Positions 41,949-51,220 of a stretch of DNA of 64,000 bases are shown piece by piece. The translations under genes were made by a program, and so were the position numbers. Origin of the DNA: Gemmatimonadaceae bacterium (GTDB taxonomy: Bacteria > Gemmatimonadota > Gemmatimonadetes > Gemmatimonadales > Gemmatimonadaceae); assembly GCA_016720905.1 (NCBI GenBank), contig JADKJT010000002.1, positions 310,001 through 374,000 on the forward strand, given 5' to 3'. How positions within the stretch are numbered: the first letter of the stretch is position 1; each line of letters starts with the position of its first letter. Below the pieces are notes generated by a model. That model had not been told where the DNA came from. It saw only the letters and a list, made by a program, of their open reading frames with translations, and ran no database searches.

Positions 41949-44900
41949 ATGATCCGCCCCACTGCCGGCCTGGTACTGGCCATCGTGATTTCCGGCGCGC
42001 TGCCCGCGCAGACCACACCCCGATCCACAGTGGCCGCGCTGAGTGTCGCGCCACCCGTGGCGGCCAAGGATCCTGTTGCCGATGCCCTCGCCGGTCTCAA
42101 GTGGCGATCGGTGGGTCCGGCCAATAACGCGGGCCGCATTTCCGTGGTGCACGGCGTGCCCGGCGATCCCAGCACGTACTACGTGGCCGGCGCCAATGGC
42201 GGCATCATCAAGACCACCAACGCGGGCACCACGTTCAAGCCCATCTTCGACAAGCAGAGCGTGGGTTCCATTGGTGCCATCGCCATTGCGCCCAGTGATC
42301 CGAATATCATCTACGTAGGCACCGGCGAGGAGAACCCGCGCAACAACGCCTCCATTGGCGACGGCATGTACAAGTCGGTCGACGCCGGTGAGCACTGGAC
42401 GAAAATCGGATTGGACAAGACCGACAAGATCGCCCGAATCATTGTCGATTCGCGCAATCCGAATCTCGTGTTGGTGTGCGGCCTCGGTCGTGAGTGGGGA
42501 CCCAACGAGGAACGTGGCGTGTTCAAGACCACCGACGGTGGTGCGTCCTGGAAGCGCGTGCTGTTCGTCGATCCGCAAACCGCCTGCTCCGATATCTCCG
42601 CCGATCCGGGCAACTCCAACATCCTGTACGCCGGCATGTACACCTATCGGCGATGGGCGTGGCACCTGGAGTCGGGCGGCGGGAACACCGCCGTGTACAA
42701 GTCGGTGAACGGTGGCGACACCTGGGAGCGATTGTCCGGCAAAGATCGCGATATCGGACTTCCGAAAACCGACATGGATCGTATCGGTATTGCCGTGGCG
42801 CCCAGTGATCCGAACATCGTGTACGTGATCAGCGAAACGAAAACCGAAGGGGAGCTGTGGCGCTCTGATGACGCGGGCGCGCATTGGCGCACGGTGAATC
42901 GTGACCCCAATATCAACTTCCGTCCGTTCTACTACGCCGACCTGCGCGTCGACCCGATGAACCCGAACCGCGTGTACACGCTGTCCGGATCGCTGTACCT
43001 CTCGGAGGATGGCGGCCTGAACTTCCGCACGATTGCGCAGAATGTGCACGGCGACCACCAGGCCATGTGGATCGACCCGCTCAACCCCAGGCGCATCATC
43101 GAGGGTTCCGACGGCGGGTGGCAGCTGAGCTACGACGCCGGGAAGACATGGGAGGTGGTGAACACGTTTGCGTTCACGCAGTTCTACCACATCAACTACG
43201 ACATGCAGAAGCCGTACAACACGTGCGGCGGCTTGCAGGATAACGGCAACTGGTGCGGACCCAGTCGCGGGCTCTTTGGCGGCATTCTCAAGAGTGACTG
43301 GTACACCGTGTCCGGGGGCGACGGTTTCTTCACCGTGCCCGACATCGCCCAGCCGTGGCTCATCTACTCCGATGCGCAGGGCGGCATGCTCAACATCACC
43401 GACACGCGCACCGGCACCCAGAAGACCATCTACCCGTATCCCAATCGCGTGGGCTCGGTGGGTGACGCGATGATCGGGCACAAGTATCGCTTCAACTGGA
43501 ATTCACCGATTGCGCTCTCACCACAGAATCCTGGCGTGGTGTACTTCGGCGGCAATGTGCTGTTCAAGAGCGTCAATCACGGCAACTCGTTCCAGGTCAT
43601 CTCTCCTGACCTCACCACCAACGATCCGGCCAAGCAGCAAAGCTCGGGCGGCCCCATCGTCGTGGACAACACGGCGGCCGAGTTTCACAGCACGCTGTTG
43701 TCCATCAGCCCGTCCCCGCTCGACTCCATGCTCATCTGGACGGCCAGCGACGATGGTGTGGTGCAAGTCACGCGTGATGGCGGCAAGACGTGGACCAGCG
43801 TGTTCAAGAACGTACCGGGTCTCAAGCCGGCCGCGTGGCTGGCCACGATCGAGGCGTCGCACTTTGACGCCGCCACCGCGTACGTGACCGCGGATCATCA
43901 TCAGGATGATGACTACGCGCCGTACGCCTTCATGACCAGCGACTTCGGCAAGACCTGGAAGCCCATCATGGGCGACCTGCCGGTGAGCGCATCGTGGACG
44001 CACGTGGTGCGGGAAGACCCGAAGAATCGCAACCTGCTCTACCTCGGCACGGAAATGGGCGTATGGGCGTCGTGGGATCGCGGCACGCATTGGGTGAGCC
44101 TGCGCGGCGCGCTCCCTGTGGTGCCGGTGCGTGACATCCAGATTCATCCGCGCGAGAACGACCTGCTGCTGGCCACGCACGGACGCGGCCTGTACATCAT
44201 GGATGACATTACGGCGCTGCAGCAGCTGGGCACCGCGATGACCGCCGAGGCAACGCTGTTTCCCGCGCCAGTGGCGATCCGTTGGAATCAGTGGAACAAG
44301 GACGGCAACCTCGGCCAGAAGACGTACCGCGCCGAGAATCCGCCCGATGGGGCGATGCTCACGTACTTCCTGAAAGCGCAGCCGCCGACGGAAGTGAACA
44401 TGACCATTGCCGACAAGGACGGGCGCGTGGTGCGTCGCCTGAATCGTGTGCCCGATGAAGCCGGTGTGAATCGCGTGAGCTGGGATTTGCGGTACGATGC
44501 CACGCCTGGCGGCGGCGGTGGACGTGGCGGCGGTGGCGGGCGTGGCGCGGGTGCCGGCGCGGCGGCTGCGGGTGGCGCGCCAGCCGATACGTCGCTGGCC
44601 GCGGTGCGGGCGCGTCGTCGCGCGGCCGCGCTGGACGACGCGGGCGGTGCGCCGGAGTTTGAAGGCTTTGGTCCGGCCGGGGCGCCGTTTGTGCTACCCG
44701 GCGTATACACCGCCACGCTCACCGTGGAAGGCAAGAAGTACACCACCAATGTGACCGTACAGCTCGATCCGCGCTCCGACATGACTGCGGCGCAACTTGT
44801 CGCACAGCACGACGCCGCACGGCGCATGGAAGACATTGCGTCGCGGGTGAACCGCGTGATCAGCAACATCGATGACGTGTCGCGCCAGATGACGGCGCTG

Positions 44901-45278
44901 CAAACCACGCTGCGTGCGGCGCCACGCGACAGCAGCGCTCGCAACGCCACCCAGGCACTAACGGAAATTGATGGCGCCTTGAAGGATCTCAAGCATTTTC
45001 GCGATTCGGTGCTGGTCCGGCCGGTGGCGGGTCTTGGCTACCGGCAGTATCCGCGACTGCGCGAGGAAGTGCAGACGGTGTCGGGGATGATATCGCGCCC
45101 CATGATGGCGCCAACGGCTGGGGAACTGTTGCGCTCGGGCGAATTGCGCACCGAGAGCGATGAAGCGGCCGCGCGATTCGACAACATCATGCAAACGCGG
45201 GTGGCGAAGATCAACGACTTGTTGAAGGGGTCACCGCACGTGATTGCCCCACCGGCGCCGAGGGCGTTTGTGCCGTAG
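41949..45278 (+). CDS. Exported sortilin/BNR-propeller protein
   Basis: 1,109 residues with a signal peptide (VLAIVISGALPAQ). Many sortilin/BNR blades with Asp-box motifs follow (KSVDAGEHWTKI, KTTDGGASWKR, KSVNGGDTWERL, RDGGKTWTSVF, SWDRGTHWVSL), in the two-propeller layout of the bacterial VPS10-like 'glycosyl hydrolase' family. A glycine/arginine-rich linker at about 855-880 precedes a C-terminal helical part. Asp-boxes are structural and the true catalytic residues of sialidases are not visible, so enzyme activity is doubtful. It is probably periplasmic or surface-exposed. DUF305 and LVIVD genes follow on the same strand. Confidence 0.85.
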   Translation: MIRPTAGLVLAIVISGALPAQTTPRSTVAALSVAPPVAAKDPVADALAGLKWRSVGPANNAGRISVVHGVPGDPSTYYVAGANGGIIKTTNAGTTFKPIFDKQSVGSIGAIAIAPSDPNIIYVGTGEENPRNNASIGDGMYKSVDAGEHWTKIGLDKTDKIARIIVDSRNPNLVLVCGLGREWGPNEERGVFKTTDGGASWKRVLFVDPQTACSDISADPGNSNILYAGMYTYRRWAWHLESGGGNTAVYKSVNGGDTWERLSGKDRDIGLPKTDMDRIGIAVAPSDPNIVYVISETKTEGELWRSDDAGAHWRTVNRDPNINFRPFYYADLRVDPMNPNRVYTLSGSLYLSEDGGLNFRTIAQNVHGDHQAMWIDPLNPRRIIEGSDGGWQLSYDAGKTWEVVNTFAFTQFYHINYDMQKPYNTCGGLQDNGNWCGPSRGLFGGILKSDWYTVSGGDGFFTVPDIAQPWLIYSDAQGGMLNITDTRTGTQKTIYPYPNRVGSVGDAMIGHKYRFNWNSPIALSPQNPGVVYFGGNVLFKSVNHGNSFQVISPDLTTNDPAKQQSSGGPIVVDNTAAEFHSTLLSISPSPLDSMLIWTASDDGVVQVTRDGGKTWTSVFKNVPGLKPAAWLATIEASHFDAATAYVTADHHQDDDYAPYAFMTSDFGKTWKPIMGDLPVSASWTHVVREDPKNRNLLYLGTEMGVWASWDRGTHWVSLRGALPVVPVRDIQIHPRENDLLLATHGRGLYIMDDITALQQLGTAMTAEATLFPAPVAIRWNQWNKDGNLGQKTYRAENPPDGAMLTYFLKAQPPTEVNMTIADKDGRVVRRLNRVPDEAGVNRVSWDLRYDATPGGGGGRGGGGGRGAGAGAAAAGGAPADTSLAAVRARRRAAALDDAGGAPEFEGFGPAGAPFVLPGVYTATLTVEGKKYTTNVTVQLDPRSDMTAAQLVAQHDAARRMEDIASRVNRVISNIDDVSRQMTALQTTLRAAPRDSSARNATQALTEIDGALKDLKHFRDSVLVRPVAGLGYRQYPRLREEVQTVSGMISRPMMAPTAGELLRSGELRTESDEAAARFDNIMQTRVAKINDLLKGSPHVIAPPAPRAFVP

Positions 45279-45311
45279 GCGAACGGGCGCTATTGGGGTT
45301 AACATACAGGG

Positions 45312-45989
45312 ATGATGAGTCTACGAAACACGTGCATGCTGGCACCGTTGCTGCTGTGCGGGCTCAGCGCCTGCGCCTCCTCGCCGTCGCGCGCCCCCGT
45401 GCTGGCGGCCGGAGCAGGCGTGGTTGGCGCGGGGTCGGCCGCGACCACGGTGGCCCTGGCGACCGCTGACAGCGCTGCACGGGCCTTCGCCCCCGCCGAC
45501 GTCGATTTCATGCAGGGCATGATTCCGCATCATGCGCAGGCGGTGATCATGGGCGAGTGGGCCGCAACGCACGGCGCGCGCGCTGACGTGCAGCGACTCT
45601 GCCTGCGCATTGTCGCCGCGCAAAGCGATGAGATCCACATGATGCGGCGCTGGCTGCGCGAGCGAAAGCAGGACGTCCCCGATTCCACGGCAACGCGTCA
45701 TGTGATGAAGATGGGCGACATGACGCACGAAATGACGATGCCGGGCATGCTGAGCGACGAGGAGATGGCGCAGCTCGACAATGCGCGCGGCTCAGAGTTC
45801 GACCGGCTCTTTCTCAACGGGATGATTCGCCATCACCGCGGGGCGATTGCGATGGTGGAGACGTTGCTGCAGAATGGCAACGCCGGGCACGACGATGCGG
45901 TGTTTCGCTTTGCCAACGATGTGGTGTCCGATCAGTCAGCTGAAATTATCGTGATGCTGAGAATGCTCGAAACCGTGCCCTCTCTTTAA
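45312..45989 (+). CDS. DUF305 lipoprotein
   Basis: 225 residues with a lipobox (CGLSACASS). Two DUF305 halves are visible, each a helical His/Met-rich unit: DVDFMQGMIPHHAQAVIMGEWA and FDRLFLNGMIRHHRGAIAMVETLL. The paired HH and Met clusters (MKMGDMTHEMTMPGM) suggest copper or other metal binding, which is also proposed for family members. It is a ferritin-like four-helix bundle by prediction. It precedes the LVIVD gene by 11 bases and is probably co-transcribed with it. ATG 45315 is an equally good start. Confidence 0.88.
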   Translation: MMSLRNTCMLAPLLLCGLSACASSPSRAPVLAAGAGVVGAGSAATTVALATADSAARAFAPADVDFMQGMIPHHAQAVIMGEWAATHGARADVQRLCLRIVAAQSDEIHMMRRWLRERKQDVPDSTATRHVMKMGDMTHEMTMPGMLSDEEMAQLDNARGSEFDRLFLNGMIRHHRGAIAMVETLLQNGNAGHDDAVFRFANDVVSDQSAEIIVMLRMLETVPSL

Positions 45990-46000
45990 CCGGAACGACG

Positions 46001-47938
46001 ATGCGCCGTACGCCTTTCGTTTGTGCCTCGCTCACGCTGATCGCGCTCGCGTGTTCATCAGGAACCACTCCGTCTACCGGCGGTCCGCCGGTACCGGCCG
46101 AGGGCACGACCGTCACCGGCGACGTATCGCTCGCCAAGTCGCCGCCCATGCGGTATCCGGAAAGCGCGAAAGCGCCGAACCCGGATCCGCGCATTGGTCT
46201 CACGCCTGGTGAGGCGGTGGGACAGGCGGGCGAAGCGGCGTTCAACATGAAGATGCTTTCCAACTCACCGGCGCCAAGCGGCTTCACCGGCCGTGGCGCA
46301 ACCGGTTCGGATCTGGCCTTCAGCGGCAACTACATCATTCAGGGCAACTATCGCGGCATCCTCATTTGGGATGGCAGTAATCCGCGTGCCCCGAAGCTCG
46401 TCTCGTCGTTCCTCTGCCCCACCAGTCAGGGCGATCCCACGGTATACGGCAATTTGCTGTTCGTCTCCGGCGAAGGACTGGGCGCGCGCAACGATTGCGG
46501 CTCGACACCCATCACCGACTCGGTGAGCGCCGAGCGATTTCGCGGCGTGCGCGTGTTCGACATCAGCGACAAATCGAAACCGCGTTTGATCACCAACGTG
46601 CAGACCTGTCGCGGCTCGCACACCAACTCGCTCGTGCAGGATCCGAGCGACAAGAACAACATCTACGTGTACGTGAGCGGGTACTCGTCAATTCGCTCAC
46701 CGAAGGAACTGGCGGGATGCCAGGACGCACCGGCCGGCGATTCGGCAAGCGCGCGCTTTCGCATCGAGATCATCAAGGTGCCGCTCAAGAATCCCGAACG
46801 GGCGGCGGTGGTGAACTCGCCGCACTTGCTGGCCGATCTCGCGGGACGCACGGTGCATGCGCCACCAGCGAGTGACACGGGTGCTCGTGGCGGTCGTGGT
46901 GGTGGTCGCGGCGGAGCGCCGGGTGGCGCGGGTCGCGCCGGTGGTCCTCCGGCGGGTGGTCCGCCTGCCGGCGCGCCCGCAGGCGGCGGCGCGCGTGGTG
47001 GCGGTGTCGGCCAAAGCGGATGTCACGACATTACCGCATACCCAGGATCGGGGTATGCCGGTGGTGCGTGCGCGGGATACGGGCTGCTGTTCGATGTGCG
47101 CGACCCCAAAAATCCCAAGCGGCTCAAGTCGGTTGCCGACTCCAACATGTCGTTCTGGCACTCAGCGACAGTAAGCAATGACGGCAGCAAGCTGCTGTTC
47201 TCCGACGAGTGGGGTGGTGGTGGCGCAGCGCGCTGTCGCGCCACCGACAAGCTGGAGGGGGGTGGCAACGCCATCTTCACCGTCGAGAAAGGCGAGCTCA
47301 AGTTCCAGAGCTATTACAAGATGCCAGCCCCGCAAACCACCGAAGAAATTTGCACCGCGCACAATGGTTCCCTGATTCCCGTGCCGGGCCGAGACATCAT
47401 GGTGCAGGCGTTCTACATGGGCGGTTCGACCGTGTTTGACTTCACCGATCCGGCGCACCCGATTGAAATTGGGTTCTTCGATCGCGGCCCCGGCGGCGGA
47501 TATTGGAGCACGTACTGGTTCAACGGTGCGATCATTTCGTCTGACGAACAGCGCGGACTGGACGTGCACGAGCTGACGCCCAGCGGCTATCTCTCGCAGA
47601 ATGAAATCGACGCCGCGAAAACGGTGCGCTACGAACAGTTCAACGCGCAGGAGCAGCCGCATACGGTGTGGCCACCAAGCTTTGCACTGGCGCGAGCGTA
47701 TCTCGATCAGCTCGAGCGCAACAGCGGCTTGTCGTCTAATCGCATCAGCGACATTCGCAATGCGCTGACGGCGGCGGAGCGCGGCGGCTGCGGCAATCGG
47801 AATACGGCGCTCGCGGCGTTGGCGCCATTGGTGCAAGCCGACATCGCCGGCGCGCTGGACAAGGGCCGAGTGGATCTCGTGGCGAGGGCCATCGCCGCGC
47901 TGGCCAAGAGCGTGTGTGTGCCACCGGCCATTTCGTAG
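46001..47938 (+). CDS. LVIVD-repeat propeller lipoprotein
   Basis: 645 residues with a lipobox (LIALACSSG). LVIVD-like propeller blades are spread through it (GILIWDGSNPRAPKLVSS, RGVRVFDISDKSKPRLITNVQ, LLFDVRDPKNPKRLKSV, STVFDFTDPAHPIEIGFF). A Gly/Arg/Pro-rich insert of about 45 residues near 295-340 splits the propeller. The C-terminus is helical and has a cysteine pair. It sits 11 bases after the DUF305 gene; this pairing recurs in related bacteria, suggesting a shared periplasmic or metal-related function that is not yet defined. Confidence 0.85.
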   Translation: MRRTPFVCASLTLIALACSSGTTPSTGGPPVPAEGTTVTGDVSLAKSPPMRYPESAKAPNPDPRIGLTPGEAVGQAGEAAFNMKMLSNSPAPSGFTGRGATGSDLAFSGNYIIQGNYRGILIWDGSNPRAPKLVSSFLCPTSQGDPTVYGNLLFVSGEGLGARNDCGSTPITDSVSAERFRGVRVFDISDKSKPRLITNVQTCRGSHTNSLVQDPSDKNNIYVYVSGYSSIRSPKELAGCQDAPAGDSASARFRIEIIKVPLKNPERAAVVNSPHLLADLAGRTVHAPPASDTGARGGRGGGRGGAPGGAGRAGGPPAGGPPAGAPAGGGARGGGVGQSGCHDITAYPGSGYAGGACAGYGLLFDVRDPKNPKRLKSVADSNMSFWHSATVSNDGSKLLFSDEWGGGGAARCRATDKLEGGGNAIFTVEKGELKFQSYYKMPAPQTTEEICTAHNGSLIPVPGRDIMVQAFYMGGSTVFDFTDPAHPIEIGFFDRGPGGGYWSTYWFNGAIISSDEQRGLDVHELTPSGYLSQNEIDAAKTVRYEQFNAQEQPHTVWPPSFALARAYLDQLERNSGLSSNRISDIRNALTAAERGGCGNRNTALAALAPLVQADIAGALDKGRVDLVARAIAALAKSVCVPPAIS

Positions 47939-47944
47939 CGCCGC

Positions 47945-48694
47945 CTACTTCACGACGACCTTCGCATCCTCCACGATCAACGCGTACGTGTAGCCTGCAC
48001 CGAAATCCCGGTTCAGGCGCACGGTGCCCGTGATGGTCACCGTGGCGCCGGGCGCGGCGGCATCCATGGATGTCACGGTGATGTCGTGCGTGCCCTTGGC
48101 CGCGTCGCCGCTGCCGTCCTGCAAGTGAATCCAGTTCTTCCCCATCACACCGGGGTTGTATTTCACGACCACGCCGCGGATGGAGACGGTTTTGTCTGAC
48201 AATCCGGCCTGCTGCGCCCACAACTCGCCGATCGTGCGCGCGTTGGCGCCACTGGCCTTCTCCACCTTGCCCACCTGGGCGTCTACGGCCTGGGGAGTCC
48301 CGACCGAGGTGGGAGCGGCGGCGTTGCCAGCCATGCCTGACGGCGCACTCCCTGGGGCATCGAGAGACCCGAAATAGATCTGGTCAAAGGTGCGGTTCAA
48401 CGTCTTGGACTCGAACTTCTCCATCAGGATCGCGTTGTTCACGGTGACGTGCGCGCCGATCGTGAGCTGGGTCTGGTTCACGGCCGCCCATACGTCGCCG
48501 TTCGCCGTCTTGAGTCGCAGATACACATAGGGCGAAGCCGGGATCTGTTCGAGCAGCGTGCCGGACACCACGTCGCTCATCGCCGCCGCCTGTGTCGCGG
48601 GGGCGGCTCCAAGCGGGATCTTCTCCGCCTCGTTGCTCTTGGAGCAGGCGACGGTGAACACGGCGACGCAAACCAGCGCGAAGGGACGACGCAT
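47945..48694 (-). CDS. OB-fold-like lipoprotein
   Basis: 249 residues with a lipobox (VFTVACSKSN). Two similar beta-rich halves, VSGTLLEQIPASPYVYLRLKTANGDVWAAV and VSIRGVVVKYNPGVMGKNWIHLQDGSGD...TVTITGTVRLNRDFGAGY, have the strand order of an OB-fold (NrfJ-like family). It is probably a periplasmic binding protein; the ligand is unknown. ATG 48694 is selected from the signal peptide, as the frame is open upstream to 48952. It converges on the LVIVD gene with a 6-base gap. The 48695-48903 region before it shows nothing recognisable. Confidence 0.75.
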   Translation of the reverse strand: MRRPFALVCVAVFTVACSKSNEAEKIPLGAAPATQAAAMSDVVSGTLLEQIPASPYVYLRLKTANGDVWAAVNQTQLTIGAHVTVNNAILMEKFESKTLNRTFDQIYFGSLDAPGSAPSGMAGNAAAPTSVGTPQAVDAQVGKVEKASGANARTIGELWAQQAGLSDKTVSIRGVVVKYNPGVMGKNWIHLQDGSGDAAKGTHDITVTSMDAAAPGATVTITGTVRLNRDFGAGYTYALIVEDAKVVVK

Positions 48695-48903
48695 GATGAA
48701 CTCGAAGGGATTGGAGGCGAGTGGCGCAGGGGACTGACGGGAGTGCTGGATTCCATTTACCCGCATGCGGGCCACCGTGCAAGCGGAGAACGCCCTACGG
48801 CGCCCCCCTGCCCCACCGTTGTGGGCACGGGTACCGAAGGTGTTCCGGCCGTGCGCGTCAGGGGTCAACTTGCAGTCTACCACACCCACCGTTTCCGGTC
48901 GCC

Positions 48904-50835
48904 ATGTCCCCTCCGCATCGCCGAGAGGCAACCCCACCCCACGCGGCACCACCCTCCACCGCCTCGGTTACCCCGGGCTGGCTGGTGACGTGGCGCGTGC
49001 CGTTGGTTTTTCTGGCGGTGGCGGTGATCACTTTTTTTGTGTTCTGGCCGTCGCTGTCCAACGGTTTCGTGAGCTGGGATGACGACGAGAACTTCCTGAC
49101 CAATCCGCACTATCGCGGCCTGGGGGTGGATAACCTCCGCTGGATGTGGACCACGTTTCACCTGGGCACGTGGATTCCGCTCTCCTGGATGACGCTGGGG
49201 CTGGACTATGTGCTCTGGGGGATGAATCCGGTCGGCTACCACGCCGTCAACATGCTGCTCAATGCGGTCGACGCCGGCATATTGTACCTGCTCGCGCTGC
49301 GACTGCTGCCGAAACCCTTGGACTCCGCACGAGCGGCCATGGCGCGGACCTCGCCGTGGGCGTTGCATCTGTCTGCCGCCTTTGTCGCCTTGGTGTTCTC
49401 GATTCACCCGTTGCGCGTGGAATCGGTCACGTGGATCACCGAGCGGCGCGACGTGCTGGCGGGATTCTTCTATCTGTCCACGGTGTTGTGCTTTGTCCGG
49501 TTTGCCGAGGGCAACGCGCAGGCCACGCGCTGGTACGTCGCCTCGGTGGCCGCGCACGCGCTGGCGCTCCTGTCCAAGGGCACCGCGGTCACCATTCCTG
49601 GCGTGCTGCTGCTGCTGTGGGTGTATCCGTTCCGGCAGATTGGCGGCGCGGCGGGCTGGGGTCGCGCCGCCCTCTGGCGTACCACGCGGATACTGGCGCC
49701 GTTCGTGCTGCTGTCCGTGGCGTTCACCGTTGTCGTATTCGTGGCGTTGCAGAATCTCGAGCAACTGCCAATTGGCGGGAAGATTGCCGTGTCGGCGGCC
49801 AGTTGGTGCTTCTATGTGGGCAAGATGTTGTGGCCCACCGGACTGTCGCCCCTGTATGCGATGCCCGACGTGGTGAATCCGCTTGCTGCGCGCTATCTGG
49901 TCAACTACGCCGTGATTCTTGCGGTGGTGGTGGTGGCGTGGGTCGTGCGACGCAAGGTGCCCGGCGCCGTCATGGCACTGATCATCTGCTCGGCCATCCT
50001 GTTTCCGCTCCTCGGCGTGCATCAGGGCGGTCCGCAGATCGTTGCGGATCGCAACAGCTTCAACGCGGCACCGGCGATGGCGATGCTGGCGGGAGGCACA
50101 CTCCTGCTGGCGCTTCGTCGCTCACCGGGTGTCGCCATCGCCATGGCCGCGGCGATGGTGACTGTGTTGAGCACGCTGACCTGGCGACAGACCCACGTGT
50201 GGCACGACTCGGAGACCCTGTGGGCACGTGTGCTGGAGATCGAGCCCGACTCGCCGTATGGCCACAATGACTACGGCAACGTGCTGTTCCAACAGGGGCG
50301 CGTGGCCGAGGCTCTCGGGCATTTTGAGCGCGCCGTGCAGCTTCGCCCGCAATTTGCGCATGCGTGGGCCGACCTCGGCGTGGCGCTTGCCGCGAGCCAA
50401 CGCGACACCGAGGCCATTGAGGCGTACCGACGGGCGCTGGCCATTGAGCCCTCTCAGCACGAAGCGGAGAGCAACTGGGGCGTGGCCCTGATGCGGGGCG
50501 GCGACGCCAGTGGTGCCATCGCGCACTTCGCGCGAGCGCTGGCGCTTAACCCGAACAACGCCGACGCGCACGTGAATTGGGGCAATGCCCTGGTACGACT
50601 GGGGCGCGCTGCCGAGGCGACAAGCCACTATGCGACGGCGGTAACGGTGCGTCCCGATCATGCTGATGCGCAGTTGAACTGGGGTGTGGCGCTGGCGTTG
50701 CAGGGTCAACTGCCGGAGGCCATTGTGCACTTCCGTCGCGCGCTGGAGCTCAACCCGTCGCTGGAGCAGGCGCGCGACTATCTCGCGCAAGCGGAAGCCG
50801 TCGTCAGATCCGGGGCGCCGCCGGTGAGTCGCTAA
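48904..50835 (+). CDS. TMTC-like membrane protein with TPR domain
   Basis: 643 residues. The first part has about 9-11 membrane segments and the loop WDDDENFLTNPHYRGLG, whose acidic pair resembles the catalytic Asp of GT-C glycosyltransferases (TMTC/PMT-like). HPLRVESVTWITERRDVLAGFF and PLGVHQGGPQIVADR-like loops follow. Six TPR units at about 445-640 (YGHNDYGNVLFQQGRVAEALGHFERA and repeats) extend into one compartment. It may transfer sugar or phosphoglycan from a lipid carrier to exported proteins, as animal TMTC proteins do; the substrate is unknown. Start ATG 48904 is the first Met before the first membrane helix. Its last 32 bases overlap the antisense TPR-tail remnant. Confidence 0.8.
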   Translation: MSPPHRREATPPHAAPPSTASVTPGWLVTWRVPLVFLAVAVITFFVFWPSLSNGFVSWDDDENFLTNPHYRGLGVDNLRWMWTTFHLGTWIPLSWMTLGLDYVLWGMNPVGYHAVNMLLNAVDAGILYLLALRLLPKPLDSARAAMARTSPWALHLSAAFVALVFSIHPLRVESVTWITERRDVLAGFFYLSTVLCFVRFAEGNAQATRWYVASVAAHALALLSKGTAVTIPGVLLLLWVYPFRQIGGAAGWGRAALWRTTRILAPFVLLSVAFTVVVFVALQNLEQLPIGGKIAVSAASWCFYVGKMLWPTGLSPLYAMPDVVNPLAARYLVNYAVILAVVVVAWVVRRKVPGAVMALIICSAILFPLLGVHQGGPQIVADRNSFNAAPAMAMLAGGTLLLALRRSPGVAIAMAAAMVTVLSTLTWRQTHVWHDSETLWARVLEIEPDSPYGHNDYGNVLFQQGRVAEALGHFERAVQLRPQFAHAWADLGVALAASQRDTEAIEAYRRALAIEPSQHEAESNWGVALMRGGDASGAIAHFARALALNPNNADAHVNWGNALVRLGRAAEATSHYATAVTVRPDHADAQLNWGVALALQGQLPEAIVHFRRALELNPSLEQARDYLAQAEAVVRSGAPPVSR

Positions 50836-51139
50836 ATAGTATCGCGACGCAGCGTCCTGGCGTTTGGCGGCGAACGGGCTCCAGATACCCCAGCGCACGA
50901 AACGCCGGCTGCAATCGCGGATCGGCGCGCAACCGGGGGCCACGAAACGCATAGATGCCCCACGCAAACCGCGCCTCCACCTGACCGCGGTCGCGCGATG
51001 CGCGATCCAGCACGGCAATGGCCACGCTATCGCTGCGCATCCATCGCGCCATGGCGAGCGCCGAAAACACAGGTCCGGTTGCGATCAGCGGATCCGTCGC
51101 CGGCTCACGGGTAGCCAGGTCGCCCCAACGCGCGGCCAA
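50804..51139 (-). pseudogene. Probable C-terminal remnant of a kinase/TPR protein
   Basis: About 111 residues from TTG 51139, helical, ending with LRADPRLQPAFRALGYLEP, the kind of tail found at the end of TPR-bearing Ser/Thr kinases (the gene at 3599 ends RAHPRYPELLRAMGL). No good start codon or ribosome site is visible; the frame is open back to the stop of the kinase at 51221, 80 bases upstream. It may be a leftover of a deleted TPR kinase. It could also be an unannotated small protein. It fills most of the 385-base gap between the TMTC-like gene and the kinase. Confidence 0.4.
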
Positions 51140-51220
51140 TCGCGCCAGGACGTCATACTTGTCCGTCGCCGGGCCCTTGAGCGGCAGTACGGCGTCATCG
51201 AATATGGCGTGCTTGCAATC

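Noticed and set aside
46880..47010. Short tandem GGT/GGC repeats as a CRISPR-like array
   Set aside because: They are in frame inside the LVIVD gene and encode a Gly/Arg/Pro linker; there are no spaced direct repeats.
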